From contig BCKK01000005.1 of assembly GCA_001600615.1 (NCBI GenBank), positions 1,823,559 through 1,887,558 on the forward strand: a stretch of DNA of 64,000 bases. The letters are read 5' to 3'. This document shows positions 22,124-31,362 of the stretch, piece by piece. The notes beneath the pieces were generated by a model. That model had not been told where the DNA came from. It saw only the letters and a program-made list of their open reading frames with translations, and ran no database searches. Positions within the stretch are counted from its first letter, which is position 1. Each line of letters starts with the position of its first letter. The DNA is from Dioszegia crocea (lineage: Eukaryota; Basidiomycota; Tremellomycetes; Tremellales; Bulleribasidiaceae). The position numbers and the translations under genes were made by a program.

Positions 22124-23861
22124 CTACTCTTCCTCACTCTCCACATCCATGTCCATATCCATATCCTCCTCTTCCCCCTCCGCATCATCCTCCTCCACGG
22201 CAACAGGCACCTCCTTCTTTGACTTCCCCTTCCCCTTGGCCCCTGCTCTATCCTCATCACTATCCCCATAATCCCTACTCTTCTTCTTATCCTTTTTATT
22301 CGACCCTTTAGCCGTTTTCGCCCTCTTCCTTTCCCTCTCCCTCTCCTCAATATCTCTCTCGGCCAGCTCAATCTCATCAAGCTCTTCTTCCTCTTCTTTC
22401 CGCTTTCGTCCACTCCGTCTCTTCTCTCCATCTGCCCCACCACCCTCACCCCCATTCTTCCCTCCTTTACTCCTATATTCTCCTTCTTCATCACTACTCC
22501 CTCTTCTTTTCCCTTTCTTCCCCCGTCCTTCATCCTCACTCTCATCGCTATCATCCACCACAAATCCATCATCCTCGTAATCTTTATACCGACCACCACC
22601 TCCAATCCCATCATCCTCCGATTCATCTTCACTTCCACCTCTCCTCCCGCCCCTCTTTCTGCCTTTACTCCCACCACCCATGCCCGACCCAGCTGGCATT
22701 CGTCTCTTTGCAGCCCCGGCAGCACGCTTCCTCACTCCAGCCGCAGCAGCCGCAGCAGCCACAACATCCGGATCCCCAATAATCTCATCCAGGATCTTCA
22801 ACTTGGAATGCTTGGTATGTTGTTGTCCAACATGCCGAACTAGCTCCATGTGGGTTTTAGAGTTCATAGATGTAGGAACGAGGGATAGTTGACCAGCAAG
22901 TGGAGCTTCGGCCATGAGGACGCCAGCGGTCCCAATCGCCGCGCAGATATACGTCATGGATTGACTGTCGGAGGGTAGAGGTTGAGATTGGGACTGCGAA
23001 GGGGGCATAATCTGAATATCCTGCGCAGAGGAAGAGGAACCAAGAGTCGTTCCGGCCGGAGTCGCAATGTCGAATAGATCCGAGCCGAGTTGAAGTGACG
23101 AAGAGCCGTCTGACCATTTGATGACTTTAGCGTTAGACTGTTTTTTCTGACAGGTCAGCGCTTATCGTTCTCAGCAGAGTTGAACGCACGTAGTTGCCCT
23201 GCTCGTCCCGCACCCATCTCCACCGTATGGTATTCTTCACACCCAACATCCGTCCCTTGGCCGGTAAACCAGTGAGTGGCGTTATAGCCTCTTTAGGATC
23301 CAACTCGGCACGGTACAGACTGTGATCGAATGGCTTCGGCTCGATATTCACATATGCGGGTAGTTTCAAGTGCCATACCTAGCCATCAGCATGTAATCTA
23401 CGTAGCCAAAGACCAGCTCACTTTGTTATCCTCCTTGACGAGTCTGTTCCAAGTTGGCACGATCGAATTGGCCCAAGTCTCCTGTACGACCTGCTCTTCT
23501 CCTTCTTCTTCGTCGTACTCTAGTGCATCTCTCGGTCCTGCAGACCCAGAGCGGGAAGTAGGGTTGGACGAGGCGGTCCGAGTTCGAATGACGGGTGGGG
23601 GTTCGTCGTCGTCATCCGCGAACTGGGATATCAGTCGTATCCCACAATTCTGCATTCAATACACACCAGGTCATCTACATCGCCTTCCGGCGCTGGCGAG
23701 CCTGCTTCTGATCCAGCTACAACAGGCCGAGGGGATCCCCGGGAAGACGAAGCGACCGGTGATGCTACAGCGGATCCTGTCCGATTGGGCGATGTTGAAG
23801 CTCTAGAAACAACGGGAGGGGCTTCATTATCCGAGTCTCCGAACAGATCATTGGTCGACAT
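22124..23861 (-). CDS. LEO1: Leo1, subunit of the Paf1 transcription complex
   Basis: Starts STNDLFGDSDNEAPPV, the acidic LFG/D beginning typical of Leo1. After short introns come WHLKLPAYVNIEPKPFD, TIRWRWVRDEQGNYV and the core motif AKVIKWSDGSSSLQLGSDLFD, all hallmarks of the Leo1 domain that packs against Paf1. The last third is a long disordered tail of alternating acidic and basic runs (GRKRKEEEEELDEIELAERD, ending in DMDMDMDVESEEE). The Paf1 complex works with RNA polymerase II during elongation and in histone modification. The start ATG is at 23859-23861 and the stop at 22124. The N-terminal exon boundaries around 23650-23680 follow the splice signals. Identification is firm. Confidence 0.93.
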
Positions 23862-24051
23862 GTCTGCTGTGTTGATGGTTGTATAGTGTATGTATAGATG
23901 CAGTATGTATGTATCATACGCTCATAGCCAAATCCAACTGCCACATTCGGCATTCTCCGCTTTTCCCCGCCCGCTCTCTTCCGTTAACTTCCGCTAATAC
24001 ACTCTCAAGGTATATCATCCCTCTTCACCTATTCTAAAAAGACACTATATC

Positions 24052-25225
24052 ATGTCCTCCCGACTCGCTCTCAGGTCGCTTAGAGCTACCGGTGCGTTGC
24101 CGTTCAGATTGCGAGAAAAATTGGAGGAAAAGTGTTGGGAATTGAAGGAGAAAAGGAGGAATTAGCCGGGAACAGCAATTGGGATTAGGCGCGAGGACGG
24201 GATGTGCTTTGAGGAGGGAATGAAGAGTGGTGGTGTATGTGCTGATCATTCAGGCCTTCGGTCGGCTGCTCTCCCCCGAACCCTAGCTGTCCCTTCGTAA
24301 GTTATCGCTTTGTCTATGATTTCATGGAGTCCAAGAACTGACCAAGTAGATCTCGAGGATACGCTTCCCGTTAGTCCAAGCTTTGCTATTCCTTGGACAA
24401 ACACTGATGTTTTGCAGAGCAATCACCAGATGAGAAGGCTGCTTCTCTCATCAACGCCGTCCCTACCAGCTCGCTCTGGACCAAGACTGGCGGTGTCGTT
24501 TTGGGTACGGCTGTGACTGCTGCTGCCGTTTCGACTGAGCTCTACGTATGTTGTTACCGCGCTGAAAGTCCGAGTTCTATGCTGATCCACAGGTTGCCAA
24601 CGAAGAGACAGTCCTAGCTGTCGGTTTCTTCATCATCGTAGCTGCCGTCGGCCGATCTATCGGTGCCCCTTACTCTTCATGGGCCTCTGGCCACATTGAG
24701 GTTAGTCTTCTGACCAAAAACTTGAAACCCTGGCTGACATCTAGCGAATCAAAGGTATCCTCAACTCTGCCCGTGCCGAGCACACCTCAGCAATAACCGA
24801 GCGCATCACCTCGGTCTCTCAACTCAAAGAGGTCGTCCCCCTCACTGAGCAACTCTACGCCGTCGCCAAGGAGACTGCGGAGATTGAGCACGAAAACTTC
24901 CGTCTGAGCCAGGAATCAGCCGTCAAGGCTGAGCTCAAGTCGGTGCTTGACTCGTGGGTCCGATTCGAGCAGCAGCAGCGTGAGGCGGAACAGGTCGCGC
25001 TTGTGGCGAGTGTGAGGGCGGGTGTTGAAGAGCGATTGGCGGACGCGGGCTTTAAGAAGCAGTTGTTGGAGGAGGCTTTGGGTCAGGTCGAGCGTGAGTT
25101 TTCGTTCCTAAGATTAGGCCGGAGGGAGATGTGGGATATCTGGCTGGGTGGATTATGGGGGAAATGCCATTACGTACACGACTTATGCTGATTTCGCAGA
25201 ACTCTCCAGGGCGAAGGCTATCTAA
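24052..25225 (+). CDS. ATP4: Mitochondrial ATP synthase subunit 4 (subunit b)
   Basis: The peripheral-stalk subunit of the F1Fo ATP synthase. The N-terminus (MSSRLALRSLRATG, then LRSAALPRTLAV) is a mitochondrial targeting sequence spread over several tiny exons, including one of 20 nt (24350-24369). The body has SLWTKTGGVVLGTAVTAAAV, the hydrophobic hairpin ETVLAVGFFIIVAAVGRSIG, and a long helical stalk (ERIKGILNSARAEH, EIEHENFRLSQESAVKAELK, EEALGQVE). The final exon encodes LSRAKAI before TAA (25223-25225). Length is about 240-250 residues, as expected. All introns carry CTGAC/CTGAT branches. Identification is firm. Confidence 0.92.
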
Positions 25226-25569
25226 GCGCGAGGGAAGAATTGGATTGGCGGTTGACGCGTGATGTGGGGGATGCGGAGTTTGGAGGCAGTGCGGATGGAG
25301 TTGAATTAGAGGCGGTTTTGGTTCTGACATATCCTGGGAAGAGATAGATCGACTTAGGTATGTCGTCCTTGGGAGAAAAGGGACCATGCAAAATTCTCAG
25401 ACTTGGCCGATATGCGAGAGTGGCTGTCGCTGGACCTAAATCCTATCGGCGATGCTCTGACTCTGCAAGTGGGCACCACTGATCAACGCAATACGACCAA
25501 AGAAGAGGCGGATGAGAGCCAGACGACTTGACTCGGTTCATTACGCATATCCCCCGACACTCCCTAATC
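25226..25569. other. Convergent 3' region with a coding-like stretch
   Basis: Between the Atp4 stop and the next convergent stop, the + strand at 25420-25530 reads DLADMREWLSLDLNPIGD and then an acidic Thr-rich end before TGA. It is preceded by plausible splice sites (GTATGT donor at 25359, TTCTCAG acceptor ending at 25401). I cannot connect it to a start codon or to Atp4, so no gene is called. Confidence 0.3.
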
Positions 25570-26106
25570 TTACTTTCGCAACTCATCCATCCCCCTCTGC
25601 ATCTCCTTTACCCCATTATCAGCCACAGAAGCGCTCGGCATTCCTCCATCCGTGCGCTTGATGGGCTGGGGATCATTAGGCGATCGATTCGCAATACCTT
25701 CTCCAGCGGTATCGAAAAAGTCGTTGATGTTGCCTCGGATCGCCTCACCCGCACCTAAACTCATCAGCTGGATTTCTCTATAGTCTTGTTCTGGGTACTG
25801 ACCGTGTATAACTGTAATCTGTCAGCAATGGTCATTATCGGCTGGTCAAAGGGCAGCACTTACCCCCCAGACCCCCCTTGATCTTATCGCCCACCGCTAC
25901 TCGTGTCAGCATAGGCTAATAAGGTTTCGGCTCTTCCACCTGAACTCACCCTGACCTGACACGCCAGTACCTCCAGCTGCGCCAATCCCAGGTGCGACAC
26001 CCGATGTCCCTGCCGCAGTCCTCAGATCGGCAGTGGCCGGGTTCCCAGCTGCGGCTGCGCTTGTTCCGGGGTTCGTAGTCGATGCCGATGCAGTAGAGCT
26101 GGACAT
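25570..26106 (-). CDS. Small conserved fungal protein with a 9-nt exon
   Basis: Exon 1 from ATG 26104-26106 encodes an Ala/Gly/Thr-rich disordered start ending GAAGGTGVSGQ. Later exons read VAVGDKIKGGLGVIHGAGEA and IRGNINDFFDTAGEG, ending GVKEMQRGMDELRK at 25570. The GDKIKGxLxVxHGxGExIRG signature occurs in small abundant fungal proteins. I recall similar ones annotated as Hmp1-like cruciform-DNA-recognition proteins, but that assignment is tentative. The V-I-H codons come from a 9-nt exon (25803-25811) between introns with CTGAC and CTGAT branches. Skipping it keeps the frame. About 128 residues, no signal peptide or membrane segment. Confidence 0.72.
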
Positions 26107-27413
26107 TGTGTTCTGTCCGTAGGTCTAGTAGGCTGTAAGTGAGTGGTTTAGTGGATCAGTACGAGACCTGAGATGGGAGCGATGTCGACATGTCGGTGTT
26201 TCATCTTGACGTCATTTCCGGCCAAAAGTCATCACTATCTGGGTCGCTGACTCTGCACTCAACCTGAAAATGATGATGAACTCCAAGCAGGCATGATGTC
26301 TCTGTACAAGTGAAGAGTCATCAGGGACTACAGTAAGTCGGACGCTGTGAGGAAAGGAGTACTTGCAGCATTCCTCAATCCGGGCTCGGCTCCGCCTTTC
26401 GACCGCGACCGGTACGGCCGGAGAAGTCTTTGAAGTGCCCAGCCTTTCGCCCTCCATCCCAAAGCTTGTCGAGCGGATTCGCGGAAGCTCCTGCATCGTA
26501 TGGCACACGTTCATCTGCTCTCCATGTGCTGATCAAAGCAGATCAAAGCCAAGCGGACCACCCGGTGCGTTTCGACGAGCCAGCTACGATGTCGAGCTGC
26601 AGCTTCTATTACTCCTCGGCCTCAATCGGGACCCTCAGCGCCGCACCAGATGCTATCGAGTATGCATACCAAGTTTATGCATCTTTGGCCTCTTTGACAC
26701 GTTCGTCTGTCAAACCAAGCTTGTGAACTCTCTTGACTCTTGGGTTTAAGAACCAAGCCCATGCGACCGAAAGGCGGAGCTTTCTTCATCTTGGCTGTTT
26801 GATCCCCTGACACGAAGCTCTGGGCATGGAACCGGAAACGCGGTTCCGGGCTAGTTGCCGTTTCAGGTAGTTAAGGGGTTGACACAATTGCTGAAACGGG
26901 TAATTTCCCAATTTCTGAAACCTGCCCCGCGTTTCGGAACGCCATGCCGACTTTTCAAAAGCTCCCGACATCACTTTTGCGAGGGGTCTCTTGCATTCCT
27001 TGACGCCCTCCAGAGCTCGTCCCTGCCGCACGTTGCCGAAGAAGCGGAAGAAGGAATGGATCAGTCTTGGCACCACACTCCATCTTCACTTGGCACACGA
27101 CCCACGTCCCTTCCTTCCTTGTTGTTTCAAGTACAGTCAAATCAAGCACGTTCGTTGTCTCATCGACCAATAGATCAGTCAATTCACACCTTTACGTCTA
27201 TAAGGTGCTCGACACGTTCTCAAATAGAATGAAGCGGATGCCTTGGCATATGCCACTGCTTGCAGGAGGAAGAAAAAAAGTCGGCAGCAGCACCACCTGC
27301 GTCCGATAACTCACTTATATACTCTGCTCGTGAGGCTGCTTTTGCTCTGACCGTTACTCACACATCCTCTACCTGTCAGTCGACCAACAGCAGCCCAAAG
27401 GCTCACCGTCGCA
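26107..27413. other. Promoter region of the phosphate transporter
   Basis: This 1307-bp gap lies between the divergent small-protein and Pho89 genes. It contains a perfect inverted repeat at 26828-26847, four GAAAC/GTTTC motifs between 26834 and 26940, and CACGTT half-sites near 27028 and 27146 that resemble Pho4 sites. Open frames here do not look coding. Confidence 0.4.
26828..26847. repeat. Inverted repeat GGAACCG-(6)-CGGTTCC
   Basis: A perfect 7-bp inverted repeat with the loop GAAACG lies about 570 bp upstream of the Pho89 ATG. It could be a binding site for a dimeric factor or a small hairpin. The function is not known. Confidence 0.6.
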
Positions 27414-29513
27414 ATGCCTGTGCTCCACCAATTTGACTATATTTTCGCGATAGCGACCATGTTTGCCGCTCTTGACGCGTATGTGAGTACCCGTTTCATG
27501 CTTGATCCCGTATAGTGTCTTCGAGAGTGAGAATTTGGGCTGATTGAATTAGAATATCGGAGCAAACGACGTTGCCAAGTGAGTATAGCTCCCACCTGGG
27601 GCGGCTGAACAAGCCTTAGGGCCACATGTCCCGAACCTGAACTGACCCTGCAGTGCCTTCGCCACTTCTATCGCCTCGCGCTCCCTCACTTTGCGGCAAG
27701 CCACCGTCGCCGCCGCCATCTGCGAATTCCTAGGCGCCGTCCTGGTCGGTGCCAAAGTCGCCAGCACAATCAAAAACGGCATCATCTCCCTCTCCATCTT
27801 CCAGGGCAATGCCGGTGTGCAGATGCTCGGGTTCACCTGCGCCCTTGTCGCCTCCGCCACATGGCTCATGACTGCCACTATCAACTCATGGCCCGTCTCC
27901 ACCACCTACTCTATCGTCTCTGCCCTCGCCGGTACCGGTGTTGCTCTAGGCGGAACCCGAGCTGTCCAGTGGGGATGGAACGACGCCAAAGGTCTCGGCG
28001 CTATCTTTGCCGGTATGCTCATCGCGCCCTGCCTTTCCGCCGCATTCGGTGCCACAGTCTACCTCATCAGCAAGTACGCCGTCCTTGAGCGTAAGGACTC
28101 GGTACGGGCCGGTCTCATCATGTCCCCCATCTACTTTTTCACGGTCGCCGCGGTTCTGACCATGACTATTGGCAAGTTTGCCCTTGTTCCTACCCCGGCT
28201 CGTGCTGACAATCAGTCTACAAGGGTTCACCCGATCTCAAACTCGACAAACTCCCCGAATCTACCATCATCGCCGCTATCATCGGTACCGCTGCGGTCGT
28301 TGCCGTCCTCTCGGCCCTCTTCTGGCTCCCCTACGTCTACGCCAAAGTCGTCAAGCGGGACTACACCATCCGGTGGTTCCACTTCTTCTACGGTCCCTTG
28401 CTCTGGCGCCGACCTGCTCCCGAGATCCCCCTCGATGCCGCCGTCTCTGCCGTCCCTGACTACAGGACATATGGCCGAGACGAGCCCTCCATGACCCACG
28501 CCAGCCCCCTCGATGCCGAACGAACAACTGGCGAGGACACCGCTGCCAACTCCCCCGGTACCTCCGAGAAGAACATGGCTATTGACGGCACCCCCCTCCC
28601 CCAGATCAAAAAGGACAACCACACCGAGTCTGCACACACTCCCCAGCGCGCACCTCTATCCGAGGTTGAGGCCGAGTCCAACGCCCACCCCATCGAAGGC
28701 GCTTGGATTCTGCCCAAAAATCTTTGGATCATCCTCCGCTACAGGATCCCCAAGATCCTTCTCCACGGTTCTTCGGTCGATGTGCACAAGCTGCAGCTCG
28801 GGTCCAACGCGGAGGAGAACAGGATCAACGAGATGCACGAGCGGGCCAAGCAGTACGACAACGAGGTAAATCTTATTTTTCTGGAAAAAGTTCTGTGCTG
28901 ATTATTCAGACTGAACACCTCTACTCGTTCCTCCAGGTTCTCACTGCGTGCACCAACAGTTTCGCACATGGAGCCAACGACGTAGCCAACGCCATCGGTC
29001 CGTTCGCCGCCGTCTACTACGTATGGTCCAACGGCGTCGTCACCCCCTCGAGCTCCCCCACCCCAGTCTGGATGTTGGCGTTCGGAGGTGCCATGATCGT
29101 CATCGGTCTCGCAACCTACGGATACAACATCATGGCCGTCATCGGTAACAGACTCACCATGCACTCTCCCTCACGAGGATTCTCCATGGAGTTCGGAGCA
29201 TCCATTACTGTCCTTCTCGCCTCGCAGTATGCCATCCCCGTCTCCACCACCATGTGTATCTGTGGTGCCACTGCAGGTGTGGGTATCGTGTCGTCGGGAT
29301 GGAGAGCTGTCAACTACAAGGCGTTTGCCTGGATTGTGTAAGTCTTGGTTCTACCTTCGATCCCTCTCTGGCTTTTCTCACTCTCGTTTCTTAAGTCGCT
29401 ACATGAAACTTCCGGCTGATCAACGCAGGCTCGGTTGGGTGTTGACTGTACCTATCGCGGGAACTGCAGGCGGTGTCTTGACAGCCCTCTTTATCAACTC
29501 GCCCAAATGGTAG
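27414..29513 (+). CDS. PHO89: Na+/phosphate symporter, PiT family (Pho89 type)
   Basis: A plasma-membrane high-affinity phosphate transporter. Both halves carry the PiT signature: GANDVANAFATSIASRS near residue 27 and GANDVANAIGPFAAVYY in the second half. Long hydrophobic segments surround them (AAICEFLGAVLVGAKVAS, TYSIVSALAGTGVAL, IIAAIIGTAAVVAVLSALFW, LGWVLTVPIAGTAGGVLTAL). A large hydrophilic loop of about 170 residues sits between the halves, rich in Ser, Pro and Glu and ending in KLQLGSNAEENRINEMHERA. Six exons, about 600 residues, the family's size. The first exons are short. Stop TAG at 29511. Phosphate starvation probably controls it, though I see only weak Pho4-like sites upstream. 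Confidence 0.94.
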
Positions 29514-30280
29514 ATAGAGAATGAGCGCGAGAAGGACAGCAGAATGCCGAGAAAATTAGATGTATCCGACCGATGTAAATCCCCTTCCCCTTAATTCTTC
29601 TAGTTTCTTTCTATATCTTGGTCGCTCAGTGATGCATCTTATATATGCAGATTTGCTACAGTTCTGACATCATTGGAAGGGTCATGTATGGTCAAGGGGC
29701 GACACAGATGTAAGAGGAGAATGGGGATTTGGTGCCACTTTCGCGGCTTGGGTTATGCATCGGAGATAGCCGATGGGCGCTTTTGAGACCCGCGGAACCT
29801 CCCGAAGCGGCAATAGTGGCACTTAGTGACCATTCGACGTTGTCAAGGATGATGCGTTGAGTCCGTACACCTGCACATCATACTGCTGGACCGTCGTAGG
29901 TGGTGGGATTTAATTACAATCCATACTATATGTCAGACAAAGATGCACCAGTTCTTTCCGAAGACCTGCGCAGGAACGTCGTCTAGAGCCTGGCTGTTGT
30001 AATCGCCGATTGCGAATATATTCTTTGTCTCTTTCAAGATTAAAAGTCAAGAGGCTTAGGTAGTGCGGCCCGAGAAGTCTACGAGGGAAGAACTTATGAC
30101 CAGAACTCCTAGGCAGATCACCTCAACCAAAGAGAAGAGAGGCTAGGACACAGAACTCTAAAAGGTATTCATAGCTGGAACGATAATGAGCAATAATAGT
30201 TACAATAAGAGAAAGGTAAAGTGTGTTGAGTCTGTGCACATTGAAGGCTATCGTAGTGATTTTCGGACAATTCAGGTGTA
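29514..30280. other. Convergent intergenic region, no gene seen
   Basis: These 767 bp lie between the Pho89 stop and the stop of the next gene. The sequence is AT-rich and without sustained open frames. I see no repeat or RNA gene. Confidence 0.5.
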
Positions 30281-30928
30281 CTACATGCGTTCTGGAGTTA
30301 TATCCCCCCAACCGTGTGCACCGCTCAGAATATCAAGCACGCCAGGTAGCTTCCCCGATCCTTGACGAGACTCTCCACTGCCACTTACAAAAGCCTGGCC
30401 TTCGCCAGAGATGCCGCTCTGCACTCCCTCCCCTCCTCCTCCTCGCTGAGCAGTCTGTGTCAAGAAATTGTAATACCGCTGACTGCCCTCGTCCGTGAAG
30501 GTGAGTTCCTTTGCCCCCTCCCTGTTCTCCTCCCATTCAGCCAGCCACCTGGCTCCGGCTCGTTCATGCGAAGGACAAGTGGGTCTCATGCACTTGAAAT
30601 GAGCCTGATCTCGCTCCCTCGAGGGTCCTTTGCCGTTTTGGACGAAACCAAAATCATGACGGGGGTCAGGGTTGCAGCTTTCGCGGAGGGTAGAGGGATC
30701 CAGCTTGGCGATGAAGTGGCAAGGCTCGCCGTCCACTGTGGGAGTGAAGCACCCCACATAGCCCCCCGAGGGATCCAGCAGGAAAGTCCTCTCGTCTTCC
30801 TTCAGCTGCGACACTTCCCCAAGGGACAGCCCGCGCCCGAGCAGCAGCCTTGTCGTTCCGAGTCCGGAATGAACGTGCCTTGACTTCTGCCGCTTCGACC
30901 CCCCGCTCGTGGTTGCTGTGGAGTTCAT
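30281..30928 (-). CDS. Unknown intronless Cys/His-rich protein
   Basis: A single exon of 215 residues; the family is not recognised. The N-terminal 25 residues are basic (SKRQKSRHVH). Cysteines and histidines at about C60, C70-H71, C85, H91, C113, C118 and H121 (motifs GYVGCFTPT, EPCHFIAK, RESCNPDPRHDFGF, HFKCMRPTCPSHE) suggest a metal-binding fold. The centre is followed by AGARWLAEWEENRE and a Gly-rich end. No signal peptide or membrane segment. A TATAAAAT box lies 76 bp upstream (31004-31011). The lack of introns is uncommon here and is shared with the unknown genes at 46974 and 48257. Likely a real, lineage-restricted gene. Confidence 0.62.
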   Translation of the reverse strand: MNSTATTSGGSKRQKSRHVHSGLGTTRLLLGRGLSLGEVSQLKEDERTFLLDPSGGYVGCFTPTVDGEPCHFIAKLDPSTLRESCNPDPRHDFGFVQNGKGPSRERDQAHFKCMRPTCPSHERAGARWLAEWEENREGAKELTFTDEGSQRYYNFLTQTAQRGGGGEGVQSGISGEGQAFVSGSGESRQGSGKLPGVLDILSGAHGWGDITPERM

Positions 30929-31362
30929 GGTGAGTTCTGTGATTGAGGGAGGGGGGGGATTTCAGTGGTATGGAGAGAAAAGAATCTGGGCGGACGAGCG
31001 GTCATTTTATACATCGCCATTCGGTTTCGCTCCCACACTAGCTCCGAGCGGACCTCCAATGCTGCGCGGGGGAAGCTGTTCCTCGCAGAAGCATTAAGCC
31101 CCCCAAAAAACATATAAGCAAGTTTTCTTTCGTTTCAAGTCAGTGAAACGTCCTGCGTCAGGACTAAATGAAAGGTAATACAGCCCCACACACGTCAGAC
31201 ATTCGGATCGAGCGCCGGAGCAGACCAGACCCCCAAGCCCCTGATTTGATCAGACCGTCGCAAATCAGTTTCAAGCCATATCAGTGCGTCAGCCCCCCTG
31301 CCTTCCTTTGACTGTCTGTCCCCTGACCCCGAGCACGCCACTTTGCACCACCCTGCACCGCT
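30929..31362. promoter_or_regulatory. Upstream region of the Cys/His-rich gene
   Basis: These 434 bp separate the unknown gene from the Nup133 stop. They contain the TATAAAAT box and a GTTTC/GAAAC-rich stretch near 31128-31148. No other gene is visible. Confidence 0.4.
31004..31011 (-). promoter_or_regulatory. TATA box TATAAAAT
   Basis: A good TATA consensus on the minus strand, 76 bp before the ATG of the Cys/His-rich unknown gene. It supports that open frame being expressed. Confidence 0.5.

Noticed and set aside
22108..22725. 205-codon minus-strand frame rich in Arg, Lys and Met
   Set aside because: It overlaps the acidic/basic tail of Leo1 on the same strand in another frame; its composition reflects the repetitive GGA/GAG codons.
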